DNA from: Daucus carota subsp. sativus
Lineage: Eukaryota; Streptophyta; Magnoliopsida; Apiales; Apiaceae
Length of the DNA stretch: 64,000 nucleotides
Direction of reading: 5' to 3'
NCBI RefSeq assembly: GCF_001625215.2
Contig: NC_030382.2
Span: forward strand, 28,940,610-29,004,609
Below, one piece after another: positions 45,224 through 57,557 of the stretch. A program made the translations under genes and the position numbers. Every line of letters starts with the position of its first letter. Positions within the stretch are counted from its first letter, which is position 1. The notes under the pieces were generated by a model. The model was given only the letters and a program-made list of their open reading frames with translations. It searched no databases and had not been told where the DNA came from.

Positions 45224-46352
45224 TCATGCGCCAAACTCATCACTGACACAACTGATGGACCAAATTTCACTAGGAAAATACCAAAAACAAAGTGACGAAT
45301 GACCATCCCAAACAACCGGAGTTGTTCCTAGCTGATTTCCATTCAGGTTAAAGAAAGAACATGTGTTGAAAACTCCTAAGTGAAGAACACAGACACAGTT
45401 ACCTGCTCCCCAACCAGTTGTATCGACGACAGCAGAACTGAACCAACTAAAAAATAAAGATTTTGCACCCAAGTCATGAATCTGTTTTGCTCTATCCATT
45501 GTCTCATGGTCAATTTCGAATAATGCCAGATGTCGGTCCACTGCAGGATAAGGACAACAATTGAATACAGTCATGTATAGCTTATTGTCTGATGCCACCA
45601 ACTTCAAATACATATCAGATGAAACCTGGAAAGGGATGCTGATTTTGGAGAGCTTTGGAACAGAACCTGCCTTCGGATTAAATTCTCCAAAACGTAAATC
45701 TGAAGTCAAAACAAAGATTTTGCCATCAAAAATCTTCACATCTGCAATCCTGGCTTCTGTGTCGGATACAGCATATCTCTGCCAACTGCTGCCGCCACTT
45801 TTGGACAACAATATATAATTTTCTGTCAGAGAGAAAAGAACCATGAAAGTTTCTGAAAGCCGAGTGGACTGAAATAGGAGAGCAGAAAATTCAATGCAGT
45901 TTATGCCACCCATATGTCCAGGAAGGACGGGAAAACGCAGCTCATGTTTTGTAATTAAATTTACGAGCCAAAAGCCTAAGTTTCCGTCGGTTGTAATCAG
46001 GTACCCACATGACAAACCCAATAATTTCTTGCAAGGCAAATCTGGCAGCATTGTTTTGTAACTTTTCATATCGAACATATTGTACAATACACAAGACTTT
46101 TTCGAATACTTTGGCCGAACAACAACTAGGGGTTGCTGGCGCTCCATACAGTATTTGCGGAAAGCAATAGATGCAGACCTCCAAGATTTACAAACACCGC
46201 TAAATGACAGGTAGTCCACAATACTCAACTTTACTAAAATTGACACCAGAAGTTCATTAGGAAGAATGCCCCATGCTCCCCAAACTGTGTCACCCGATCT
46301 CCTGCAAGTCCTTTTCCGTTTTCTTCCTTCTTTGACTGTTCGTGGAGCATTC
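45224..46352 (-). CDS. F-box protein with DUF295/KIB beta-propeller; main exon, 5' end unresolved
   Basis: The exon opens after a TTGTTAACAG acceptor and reads a basic stretch, then the F-box WGILPNELLVSILVKLSIVD and SFSGVCKSWRSA, then a propeller-like region with YLITTDGNLGFWLVN, GGSSWQRYAV, VFDGKIFVLTSDLRFGE-like and HLALFEIDHETM words to a stop at 45224. Members act as substrate receptors of SCF ubiquitin ligases. The first coding exon is not identified: the nearest upstream donor would leave an intron of only about 31 bases, too short for plants. A probable non-coding first exon lies near 49150-49200. Frame intact for about 375 codons. Confidence 0.82.
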
Positions 46353-48913
46353 CTGTTAACAAATAGGGAAACGAAGAACTCACCACAAAGCTAGATTGAG
46401 CATGCCCATTCAAATGAATTTTATCTAGAAAGACTCAGTATTTTTTGTTGAAAACAGAATGCATTACTTTTACAGATGTTGCTTAAGGACAGATTCATCC
46501 TTTGCAAGATTTAAAAGAACTTGATTTAACAGAGAGAGGAGAAACTAGAGTAGGATTGTTCCTTTTGCCGGCACAGTAAGAAGTTCTGCAGCTAGACATT
46601 AGAAGATAATAAAGCTTACTGGAAGCTAATTCACTGAAGGTGCACATATTAAAACGAAAATCAGTGCATAGTTTATGTTAAGGCCACTAAAATCTAAAAT
46701 TTTAATCAGAACTGGATTAAGAGTGTGCATACTCAACATCTTTCCGAAATGAGAACTTCAACGCTCCCCAGAAACTTGCTTATATCACACCCCAGCACTG
46801 AAAATTCCTACACCACAACTTCCCAGGAACTTGATAAAGGAACTGGGAGGCCAGTTGGAAAATTTAGAATCAAGGTCCAACTGGCATATGATACTTTTAC
46901 GATAGCAGTCTAGTTTAGGAGGGCACAAGTATATACGTAATGCATACTTCAAGAGAAAGTAGGGAACATTTAGATTATAATTTTAGTAGACAAATTTTTC
47001 TATAAAAAATGAGTGAGGTATATTCCATGTTTTTAGTAGAATCTCTTAGGGAAAGTCCATTGGTGTGCAATATCTTGTTCTAAAATAGAACAATGCTATA
47101 GTTTGTTCAATATTTAGAACAAAAGATAGATGGAGCTATAATTGCTGAAGTATAAAATGATGAAGAAATGTATAAGAAGGTACTTGAAAGTGCGGGGTCT
47201 TTGAAAGTTTGTCATATTTATATTCAAAAGTGGGATGTATTTGGAAGTTGTTTAAATGTGAAACAAGATTTGAAACCAACCATTGGAAAATCACTTTTTC
47301 ATGCTAAATTATAGCAAACTCCATCTATTTTAGCACAACCAAATGACTTTATTCACTTGAGATTTAGCCAAGACTTTTTTCTCCCCCCTTCCAAGGGGTG
47401 CTTATTCTTTAATTTGCTGTATACATGCACTTTTTGGGACTAGAGATTTAGCCACACTTTTGATTGTTACTACGTAAGGCTTTGATGCCCCAAACCAGGA
47501 ACTCCAAAACTTCAAGACAAAATTTATAATATTTACATAGAGCAAATTCAGAACATATTTACCCGAAATAGTCGATTATCAACCGCCCCGCAAAAAAATC
47601 AACAATCCGCCTCAGAACATTATCACAAAATGCCTTTTCCATTCCACCCAAGGAAGGCCTTTCAACCACTTCCATTCTGCCTTCGTTGAAAAAATGGGCT
47701 GATTCTCTCAAGCTCTTGTTCTTCCTAATAACCACAGAATACATAATGGTCAGACTGGAAATATCTGGGTTTTCCTTGTGCTTCCTTCAGGCATTTACTA
47801 CTACTCTTTAAAAGTTTGTAGAAGGAATTCAACTTAAATATGGATAAGTACAAAAAAAAGGGGATATTCACAGAAAAGATTTTACTGTCTCCATCTTTTG
47901 ACAGCATGAAACCAGTTCTTTTTTCAGTCTTCATTTTCTTTTTCGTTAGCATCATAAACATAAATTTTAAGCATACGATATCCACTAATTCTGATTGAAC
48001 GGCTACGCAGAAATCCAAAATGTCAAAAAATTGGTACTTATAATAAACAAATTAAGTAGGGCATATACTGATGAATGTCTAAGTTATGTTACCTACCAAA
48101 ATCGCTTTACAACTTAAATGGTGTTTTATTGCTTCTTTACATATATATTCAGCACAAAAAGGTGGACATGCTCCAAATGCTGTCTAGTTCCTCAGGTGTT
48201 ATGTTTGTGACTGTCTACAGAGTATCACAGTGACTAACATAACTAAAGCAACAATCAACACTGTGAAATGCTAGTTGGAAGAATATTAGCTTGACTTGGG
48301 CAGCTACTAGTAAGCCCAAAATACTTATTTAAATTGCATACGTGAAAGCTTGGCATGTTTCATTCATAATTAATTAATTATAATGCTTCACAGACATTAT
48401 AATTCTTAATAGATATGCGATACAATGACATGTTAAGTATGACTAGTGTATTAAGGTTTATGTTCTATTTCACACTACCATGAAATAAATTCGGGTTTAC
48501 ATTCCAGCAAAGTAATAGTCTAACAGAGGGAGACACAGAGAAGAAGAAGAGGAGTTAACCAAATTGATTTTTATCCTACACAGTATATTTTATTTATAAG
48601 CATGTCACACTAATTTGTTCCAGAACATTCAGTAAATATGTGAGAATCCATATTATGATTGCCTTAATATTAACAAGTCTCAGATCATACACCGCAATTT
48701 ATTGATCTGATCAAGTCAAGATTTAGTTTCAAATTAAGCTAGATATCATAAAAACAAGATAATATTGATATGTATTGGATTTAAACAGTAAATTAAAGGA
48801 AACAATCAAGTAAAACAGATCAGAAAATTAACATTACCACACTATCTGGCAGGTTTAAAAACTTATTCAATATACTTATTACATTACATGAATAAAATTA
48901 AAGTATTGGATTT
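46353..48913 (-). other. Upstream/intron region of the F-box gene
   Basis: 46353-47040 is duplicated at 41440-42260. Two short - strand open frames (47559-47744 and 47725-48018) have protein-like composition (RMEVVERPSLGGMEKAF; VQSELVDIVCLKF), but I recognise no family and see no splice support. The rest is AT-rich. Confidence 0.4.
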
Positions 48914-49556
48914 CTATTTATCAAATCATTCAAGAGAAGGCTCTGGCTTCTACAGTTTCGCTTTATCAATTCCTTCCTACCGGTCCTCGGATTAGACTAA
49001 ATTAAGCTCACATCTACTTGTGAAGTTCAGCAAATCAAAAATTAACATTACGCTAGTAAACAAAATCTACAATCATCTAAAGGGAAGATTTACTTGTTAA
49101 AAAGATAATGCGGGCACAAACTGAACAAAATGGCAATGGAACTCGCCAACTCACCTGAGATTACCCTAGTCCGCCGCAAATCGCCCTCCACTAGTGCTCT
49201 CAAACTTTCTTAAATAAAAAGAGAGACCTGGTTTGACATAGGATAATATATATGGTGAGATGGACGGTCAGGATAAGGTGATGGGTTGGTGAGATTGGAC
49301 GGTCAGGATAAGGTGATGGGTTGGTGAGATTGCATCATATGACGACACATGTTAGTATGGATGTACACCACTATGGATCCTTTGAGGTGGGCCGGATCGA
49401 GATCACTACCCCTAAGGCCTATTACATTGACCAATGACCGGATAACGGTGAGGGACTAATATATTTTAAAAAATACTATGATCCATATATTTACTTAATC
49501 GCAGATTCACTTTTATTTTTATCGAATGAGTTCATGTATCTGAGCAAGTTGTGACC
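48914..49556 (-). repeat. Left arm of a 640-bp inverted duplication; probable first exon and promoter of the F-box gene
   Basis: The arm pairs with 49666-50284 along its whole length. Near its middle the - strand reads GAGAGCACTAGTGGAGGGCG ... ATCTCAG|GTGAGTTGGC, a first-exon-like segment ending in a consensus donor. Includes a 35-bp tandem duplication at 49255-49330 (GACGGTCAGGATAAGGTGAT twice) missing from the other arm. Confidence 0.75.
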
Positions 49557-49665
49557 ATATTGTTGTTTCCACGGAGCCAATGGGGTCAAATCTAATAATT
49601 CTTTGTCCATTTTCCATAAGGTTAATGATGCATAAATGTAATTAGTGTGTAACACTAAATACGTC

Positions 49666-50284
49666 GGTCACAACTTGCTCACATACATGAACTCATTCGA
49701 TAAATACAAAAGTGAATCCGGAATTAAGCTAATATATGGATCATAGTATTTTTCGAAATTATATTATTCTATCAGCGTTATCCGGTCCGGTCATTGGTCA
49801 AGTAATAGGCCTTGGGGGTAGTGATCTCGATCCGGCCCACCTCAAATGATCCATAGTGGGGTACATCTATACTAACATGGGTCGTCATATGGTGCAAATC
49901 TCACCAACCCATTTCCTTATCCTGATTGTCCACATAATCATATATCTTATCCTGTATCAACCTAGGTCTCTTATTTATTTAAAAAATATTGAGAGCACTA
50001 CAGGAGGGCGACTTCCCGCAGACTCGGGTAATTTCAGGTGAGTTGGCGTGTTCCTTTGCCATTTTTGTTCATTTTTTGTCCTGTACTATCTGACTATCGA
50101 ATCAACAAGTAAATCTTCCCTTTAGAGGATTGTAGAATTTGTTTACTAGAGTGATATTAATTTTTGTTTTGTTAGACATCACAACTAAATATCAGCGTAA
50201 TTTAGTCTAATCCAGTACCAGTAGGAAGGTATTGATAAGATGAAATTATAAGAAGCCTGGGCCTTCTCTTAATGATTTAAATAG
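49666..50284 (+). repeat. Right arm of the inverted duplication
   Basis: Mirror copy of 48914-49556 separated by a 109-base spacer (49557-49665). The exon-like segment and the donor TTTCAG|GTGAGTTGGC are preserved, now pointing right. Divergence between arms looks moderate (by eye roughly one difference in seven or eight bases, plus indels), so it is not recent. Confidence 0.75.
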
Positions 50285-50729
50285 CACCTGAGCATTATCC
50301 AAGTACAATGCTTATCTTTCCAAAGCAACATTCATTATGTTTAAACATTCGTTTGGAACCGGTCACATTTACAAATTAAAAGTGGCTTAATGTGCCGCAG
50401 GGCTCGCCAAATGTTCAACATTGGGTCTGTCAGCGCTAGGTGATCAAAACTACCGATGGTACAAAGCAAATATGTCCATCCATGGCCAAAGCATGCTGTA
50501 TTTAATTTTGCACCCAAAGTTTTAAATTTTCGTATTATTGTTTCTTAAAACCTTGTCTTTCTATACTGATCTTCTGTATTGATGACCTATTTGTTATCGT
50601 TATCAAAGAAGTTGAAAACCAGAAAGTAACCAATACACAAGAACACTCCCAACATGACAATAAAATATGATTTGTGTAGATTTAGCGTGAAACAGCACAC
50701 TGGATTTAACAAATAAAACCACTACTATA
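50285..50729. other. Intergenic, no gene seen
   Basis: No supported feature. Confidence 0.4.
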
Positions 50730-51300
50730 AACTAATTACAAGAATCGCTCACACCTGTATCCTTCTAGACCATGCCCTCATTCTCTGTTCTAGATTATCG
50801 CGTCCTTGCATAACATTTGCTTCTAGAGACCAAAACTCTCGAATATTACAAGTGAATGTATCCCATCCATTGATTGGTCCGAAAGATCCAGCATAATAAT
50901 TTACCATGAACAACCACCGTACATAAGCCTGTCATCAAACACCAAACCAGACCTTGGTGAAAACCTTGTTCAAAATTAGATTGTCAGGAAATTTGGGTGC
51001 AAGATAGTAAATTTGTCTACAATATTTGTAAGTTCCAATAAGATGAGATGGAAATGTAAATAAAACACACGCACAATGTATATAAATAACAAACTTGACC
51101 AAAAATGATGATCAAAAAACATGAAAGATTGATGGGTTTATACCAAAAATACAAACCATCTGAAATTTGCAGCGCAAAAACATGCATCCCAACCCATTGA
51201 TTAAAAGATTCCACACAAAAGTCTCTTGCGTTAACAAACTTAAGGGCAAACCCAACTGGATCCAAAAATCCACATTTGAGAAGAATCATCCCAAATTCTC
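50730..51300 (-). pseudogene. Unidentified gene remnant, at least two exon-like pieces
   Basis: The - strand has two protein-like stretches: 51300-51155 (LLKCGFLDPVGFALKFVNAR, then FCVESFNQWVGMHVFALQIS) and 50926-50748, after a GATGACAG acceptor (AYVRWLFMVNYYAGSFGPIN, then GWDTFTCNIREFWSLEANVM, ending RAWSRRIQV and stop). They read like one protein, but no GT donor in the right phase links them. I do not recognise the family. The right side is cut by AT-rich transposon-like DNA. Confidence 0.4.
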
Positions 51301-52135
51301 CTCCAGCGTGATCTAGTGGATCAATGAATAGTACTGGTTCAGTGAATTTGTATCACTACATTCAAATTTGGATCACCTAAATTTATTATAAAATAATGAT
51401 TTTGTTAATATTTCAATATCTTTCGGTTATCGGATTTAAAATTAAGTTGATGATTATTAATATTAAAATTTATAATAGTTTATAATTAATAATTAATAAA
51501 ATTAATGTTTTAGTAAAAAGTTAAAATAATAGGAAAACAAATTTCATTGAAATTAAAAAAAGACTACATTACATGCATAAAATAAAAAGTACGTAATATG
51601 CATAAAATGAAATTATAATATTGGCAAATGACTAGAAAACAGTACGATAAATATAAATTTTGATGTGATCAAATAGATTATTTTTGTTTCCTCCGAGATA
51701 ATCAAAATATTGTGCGTGACTATTCGTATCATTTTGGGATCCTTGAGCTTCATCTTCATTCCCTTGATTTTGAGTTGTTGAACGTGCATTTGGAGTACTC
51801 AAATCACATTTTGTAATTGTTATCGAACCATCACACTTTTGGAGTAAAAATGTAGTCCAAGATATAGAGACTACATGCATTAATGTAATTTGTTTATTAA
51901 TTCAAAATATTAATAGTTGTTTCTCTTTTGTATAAAATCAACAAAAAAATCTTATTTTGTTTAATAATATTAGCAATTAAGTATATAATTTAAACATTAA
52001 ATTTAAGTTTATATAGTTTATTATAAAATTTATGTAATATAATATACAAAATGTAATTTGGATCACGCTATTGGAGTTGGTTAGAATTTTGGATCAGTCA
52101 GTGATCCAATTTTGGATTTTTAGATCACAACTACG
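51301..52135. mobile_element. Possible degenerate Harbinger-type element
   Basis: Short inverted phrases around TGATCC/GGATCA recur at both sides (CAGCGTGATCTAGTGGATCA at 51302, CAGTCAGTGATCCAATTTTG at 52096) of a very AT-rich body. A Ser/Gln/Asn-rich open frame (51632-51880, -) may be a remnant of an accessory protein. Ends and target duplication not defined. Confidence 0.3.
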
Positions 52136-52323
52136 GCAGATGATGGCCTAAGAAGAACTCAACAAAGGAAGAAACTCTGTAGGGATGGAGCCTGGTTGCC
52201 GATGCTTAAAAGTAGGAGAAAAGGCACCGCATATCATAAATTGTTAAATATCCTCAATATCTAATACCAAGCCAAGACACATAATGATGTATATGGATTT
52301 GTGCTTTTAACGACTAAACGTTA

Positions 52324-52545
52324 CTCCTTTTATCTCAAAATAAGTGACGCTTTAATTTTTTGGTATAAAAAAAACATACTTTCACAAATCATTTTTCAAA
52401 TTTTCTTTTTCTGAATAAAAATATAGATGTTAAAGCTTTATTCTGAAAAAGAAATTTTGAAAAATGATTTGTGTAAGTATATTTTTTTCCCACCTCAAAT
52501 TACGTGAAAAAAATCAAAACGACACTCATTTTGAGACGGAGAGAG
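52324..52545. mobile_element. Stowaway-like MITE, 222 bp
   Basis: CTCCTTTTATCTCAAAATAA to TTGAGACGGAGAGAG flanked by TA on both sides, with a long self-complementary AT-rich body (AATCATTTTTCAAATTT pairs with its reverse). Confidence 0.78.
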
Positions 52546-53280
52546 TATATTATGTTAAGTTTTTTTGAGGATTTTAGTCGTTTTTCTTGTGAGCTTGGGG
52601 AAAAAAAAGGTTAAACTCTATATTGTGCAATGTCTTAAAAAAAGTTATAAATGTTAGACGTGTAATGTTATAAAGTGATTTTGGATCCATATTTTTTTTA
52701 GACCTGATATTTGAGGTATTATTGTATAAAATTATGATAAACAGGGTCAACACATTCAATAGTAGTCATTTTCTACCTTAAAACTAATTGAGGAGCTAAA
52801 GATAAAATATCAAAATACCATGATTTTTATACATCACTTTTAAAATTAATGATCAAGAATATTACTCTATTTATCTTTTTGAGAATGAGTGACCGATTAA
52901 TTACAATATTTGATGTTTATAATTTTTTTATGGATAATTGATAATATAGATGGTAGTATTGTGTGTTAAATAAACGGTAACATATATGTGTGGTTAGTTG
53001 TGCGGTTCTGTATATGATTAAATATTTTGGATAATGAAAAATAGAATTTTAAGAAGGTTATAGTTCTGAGAGTGAGTATTGTGATAACCTACTGTAAAAA
53101 TGCGTGTCGGTCTTTCTAAAAATTAAAAAGTTAATTTATATGGGACATCCATTTTGATAATGAATATATGGGGATACTCATTTTAAAAAAGCATATGAGA
53201 CTATAAGAGTGGTATTTTTTACCATCTACTTAAAAAATGATTTTCTTCTAAAAAAACTTTAAAATATGATATCTTTGGCT
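52546..53280. other. AT-rich intergenic, no gene
   Basis: Nothing supported. Confidence 0.45.
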
Positions 53281-54560
53281 TTCACGTACCCGGACTAACT
53301 AAATAATCTATCAAATTCTTATTGAGTAAAAAATTTACCATTAAAAGTCGGCTTGATTTGAAGTATTTCCTTAGCATTGAGGTTGTTAGAATTGAAGCCA
53401 GAATTTCCCAGTCAATTGTATACGTTTTTTTTCACTGCTTGACACGTTTTTTAAGGTTCTTATATAACGTAGTTCCACAACTTATTTTTAAAATTTTCTT
53501 TTTTTTATAAAAATATATACAAAAAAGAAAATCTTAAAAATAATTTACAGACTATACTATTGAAGAATTAAAATCCATGCCGCGTCCGTACCCATTTATA
53601 CTATTGAGCGGGACGGAGAGGGAGTAGCTAATACTCACTTTGGCTGATTGTACACCAGCTGCTTTTCCATTATTAAAAGGCTTGCATCCAAGTACAAAGG
53701 ATGTTTCAAAGTTGCCTGACCCAGAAGTGTATAGAAGATTTATCGAAAAATTGCACTATTTGAACTCAAGTAGGTTTGATATTTCATATGTTGTTCAACA
53801 ACTTTTTTAATTAGTTTCACCAAGAACCAGCTCATCAGCCACATTATGATGTTGCTCTTCATGTCTTAAAATAACTTGAAAATTTCATTGAATGTTGGTG
53901 TGTTTTACAAAGCTAATACTCCTCTGCAATTAACTGCATATTTAGATGCAGACTAGGGAACTTGTTCATTTTCTGCAAAATCCTTGTCTGGGTATGCTAT
54001 TTTCCGGGGTTCTTCCTTAGTTTCTTGGAAAATTAAGAAGCAAAAAAAGTATCTAAAAGTAGTACAGAAGCTGAGTATATAAGTATGAGCTATACAACTT
54101 CTAAGTTGATTTATCTTAAAGGTTTTTTAAGGGATCTTTGTGATCAAATTCCTTTGCCAATTGATCTTTATTGTGATAACACTTCAGCTCACCACATTGC
54201 AAAGAAGCAAATCTTCCAAGAAAGAACTAAACATTTGAAGATTAACTGTCATTTTATTCTAGATTATGTTGATTCTGAGTTCATTCGAATTTCACATATT
54301 AGTACTTTCATTGAGCTAGCTGATATACTGACAAAGCCACTGGATGCTGCTCATCACAAGTTTCTTAGTATCAAGCTTGGTCTTCAATTTGATCCTCTTT
54401 GATGCCTAGCTTGAAGGGGGTATTGATCTATGTACATGTATTGTAAATAAATGTTCTAGACGCTTCCAGCTACATTTTTATTTAGAGTAGTTACAGGAAT
54501 ATTCTATTTGATTGTAAATACAGCTGATGGAGCAACAAGTCAATTTTAACAGTTTCATTC
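53281..54560 (+). mobile_element. Ty1-copia fossil: end of reverse transcriptase, RNase H and start of 3' LTR
   Basis: Reverse-transcriptase-like words (LDLKYFLSIEVVRIEA) at 53322, more of the same protein after an inserted MITE (KLPDPEVYRRFIEKLHYLN), then RNase H (TEAEY-like start, YCDNTSAHHIAKKQIFQERT, KHLKINCHFILDYV, ELADILTKPLDAAHH) to a stop at 54402. A polypurine tract (GCTTGAAGGGGGTA) and an LTR-like start (TGATCTATGTACATG) follow. The 5' half is absent and the coding part is broken several times, so it is old. Confidence 0.82.
53418..53624. mobile_element. Stowaway-like MITE inside the copia fossil, left end eroded
   Basis: The right end GGGACGGAGAGGGAG is followed by TA. The internal TTTTTTTCACTGCTTGACAC and GCCGCGTCC match the MITE at 3352. 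The left terminus is degenerate, so the start is approximate. Confidence 0.6.
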
Positions 54561-54784
54561 TGTTCATTCTCTCTCTAACAAACTTGAATCACACTAATGA
54601 AAATCAAATAAGCTTTATCTTAATATTTTCCGCTCCCTTAATGCGCTGAAAGTGCTATGTGACGGGATTTCTCTTCTCCCAAAACAGTGTGCAATTGTTG
54701 ATTGAAAAATATTTAACTTTTAGGCACTAGAGGATGATGAAGCTTTTTGCTGATCAACACTTGAGAGGCAGTTTCTCTGTCTCG

Positions 54785-55265
54785 GTACCACTAAATACAT
54801 GCTTCAGACAAGGATTAGAAGGTTGATTTTATGTTTGATTATGTTAAAAACTCAAATAACTGGACACCTAACTATTAAAGGCAGAGCTATCAGACAACTA
54901 AAAATTTTGATCATCCTTGGTATTTGTAGGGCAAGTTGTGTCTTGGTAAGCAGAGACACATATCCCAAACTTCTCCAACCTTGCTATACATTCTGTATTT
55001 GTAGGACATCACCATGTGCTACTGACTTATTATTTCATTTTCAGTGTTCAAAAAACCTTCTATATAAACATAGGTATTTGTATATAAACCTTCTATATAA
55101 ACCTTCTATATAAACCTTATTATTTCTGTGATCATATTTACTCTGAGACCGAAATTGATCAAGCATCGACCTGCAGAAGATACTTGGCAAGGTATAACAA
55201 TAATGCTTCAAGTTACGATTCTGTTTGCTTTAAGTTAAATCTGCAGCACATGCATTATTTCATTT
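54785..55265 (+). repeat. SAUR module X, last copy: orphan promoter with TATA repeats
   Basis: Upstream region and CATGTG (near 55013) as in the gene-bearing modules. Where the leader should follow, the phrase CCTTCTATATAAA is repeated in a short array (55056-55110), then 3'-flank sequence starts. The SAUR coding region is deleted. Confidence 0.7.
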
Positions 55266-56209
55266 ATGTTATGTCAGCTTGTCTTGTTTATTGAGCTTGA
55301 CTCAAGAAATGATATTAGAAAGAAAACGTTGTAGTTATAATTGTCAGATTGTATTCATTATTGAGCATTATTTATGAAATGGTATCAAAAACATTTTCAA
55401 CAATAGCCATTTCAGCAAACAAATCTCCTGTATTTCCATCGCGAAGATGCATAAAAAGTGGTCAATTTATAAACAATTTATATCTCCTAGTTATATCCTT
55501 TGACCGGATTATTTAGCTTCAAAATGCCAGCAATTAAATCAACATTTGCATCTAATTGTGTGTAAGAAGTATGGCTTCCTGAAGAAATTGAAAGCATTAG
55601 CAATATACTAACTTTCTTTTGGATTTTTTTGTAGAAGAATTATGTTGATTAAATCTTTTCTGACAGTCAACTTATTTCCAGTGGTTTCTATTTCTTCATG
55701 TATTATTTGCATATACAGCAAAACAATTAGCAGCGACGTCTATGGATATAAAGAAGTTGCTGGATATCTAGTAGGTGGAAAATACATTGTCACATGAAGA
55801 CCTAATTTGTGAACCCCGCCATAAAATTATTGACAACAAAACTAAATTATGCCTCTATGAAAATTGTTGGACATCAGGCGTCCATTTCAAGAAAATGTCA
55901 CTTTCTGTAATCTATTGTGGATGATTTGCGTAGAGATTGATAAGTAGGGGCATGCTGTCTTGCAACAGACAGAGAAGTCATTCTATCACTCATAAATTTA
56001 TGTAGCAATTGAAAGAGAAAATCATGTGCTATTGTCTAATGCCTCCTCACTACTTGATGTACAAATTGATGAACTGTTCAACATTTTCTATATTTCTATA
56101 TAAATACACAACGGGGCATTAGTAAAATTCATCACAAACGCAATCATCTAAAGTCTTCATTATCAAGTTCTTTTCTTTCTCCATATTCTCTAAACAATCT
56201 AGGAGTATT
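55266..56209 (+). promoter_or_regulatory. Flank and promoter of SAUR 56210, with a SAUR scrap
   Basis: 55266-55700 matches 32390-32860 in parts. 55702-55775 is a copy of the 3' half of the remnant at 17256 (AGCGACGTCTATGGATATAA). Then the 17788-type promoter with CATGTG (56023-56028) and TATATAAA (56097-56104). Confidence 0.55.
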
Positions 56210-56506
56210 ATGGGTATTCGTATGCCTCGTGTTACTAATCTCAAGAAAATCCTTAACCAGTCATCATTCTTGTTAAGTCCCGATTATACTTCAACAGTTC
56301 CAAAGGGATGCTTGGCAGTATATATTGGGGAGAAGCAAAGAAGAAGATTTGTGGTTCCCATTTCATACCTGAATGATCCTGCCTTCCAAGACTTGTTAAA
56401 TCAAGCTGAGGAAGAATTTGGGTTCAGCCAACCAGAAGGCGGCCTCACTATTCCCTGCTCAGTGGACACATTCATTCACCTTACTTCACGCCTAGATAGA
56501 TTATAG
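56210..56506 (+). CDS. SAUR: SAUR protein, 98 aa ([13 protein letters not shown] type)
   Basis: [20 protein letters not shown] lead, [52 protein letters not shown], ending SRLDRL. Close sister of 17788 and the best surviving reference for the broken copies at 22479 and 33288. Convergent with 57558 across 1.05 kb. Confidence 0.95.
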   Translation: MGIRMPRVTNLKKILNQSSFLLSPDYTSTVPKGCLAVYIGEKQRRRFVVPISYLNDPAFQDLLNQAEEEFGFSQPEGGLTIPCSVDTFIHLTSRLDRL

Positions 56507-57557
56507 TGAGAAAACATTTGTGTACTGGTAGATAGTACAGCATTGAAATGTACATAGTAGAATAGGGATTTTTATCAGATTTTTGTTGGCAACGCATAAT
56601 TTGAAACTCACCACTTTGTCCGATCTAAAATTACCATAGTAGATAGATTATAGCTTATTCTTATAAATCTAGATCAATATATAGAACGCCTGACAGAAAA
56701 AAGAGATCAAAATATAGAACGAAAAAGTTTGATACTCAAATCAGTAACTTTTGCATGTGACCTAAAGCTAATTCTCTGAAGGCAGGGACTTTTAAATATC
56801 TTAAACTTATCTACCCAGAACCTATATATGATGTTCTTGATAAAAACAGCAAATTTCAGATGCAATGATTGTTGAATGCAGACAGGTTTACATATAGTCC
56901 CTAGATACTAAAATGAAAAAAAAAAAAGGAATGAAACATCCATCCAACAAAAAACCAGCACAGTGAAATTGGAGGGTTGAGTCTGTCAACTATTAGAGTG
57001 AAATTATATAAACTTGTTCTTCACATCCATCCAAAGAGATCTCGGTAATTCCAGGATAGCAATATGTATGAATAAATAGATATTAATTAACTAAGCAAAA
57101 GAAATTCTTCACTGGTATCTAAAAATCATATTTCTGTGTAATGAGATGGTTACTCTAATTTTCCCTAGGTTATCAAATGAGGGGGATTGACTAGTATACA
57201 TTATAAACTAGAACCATGCAAAACTGTTAGTACCAGATAATAGCTATTTGTTTCTTATATCTGTGCAAGACTAAAGTGCGGTTAATGAATGTCTTCTCTA
57301 CATGGAAAAGCCACTTCAGACTATAAAGACATGGAATGTATAAAGCTGCTTATCTATATTTCAAATAATAAGTACTTATAAAGATATATAATGACTTCAT
57401 ACTGATTGCAGAGATCAAATCCATGTAGAAATTAATGTAATCAAATTACAAAGTATCAGTTAATGCTCTACCAAAAAGATCTATATGAGAGTCATATATA
57501 AAATTTCTGGACTAGTCTACAAAATTGTACACTATCTAACAAAATATATATAAACTC
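56507..57557. other. Intergenic between convergent SAURs, no gene
   Basis: Duplicate of 18085-19361, slightly shorter. Confidence 0.6.

Noticed and set aside
46353-46400. Short first coding exon (ATGCTCAATCTAGC...) for the F-box gene with donor GTGAGT
   Set aside because: It would need an intron of about 31 bases, below what plant splicing is known to use; without splicing the frame stops at once.
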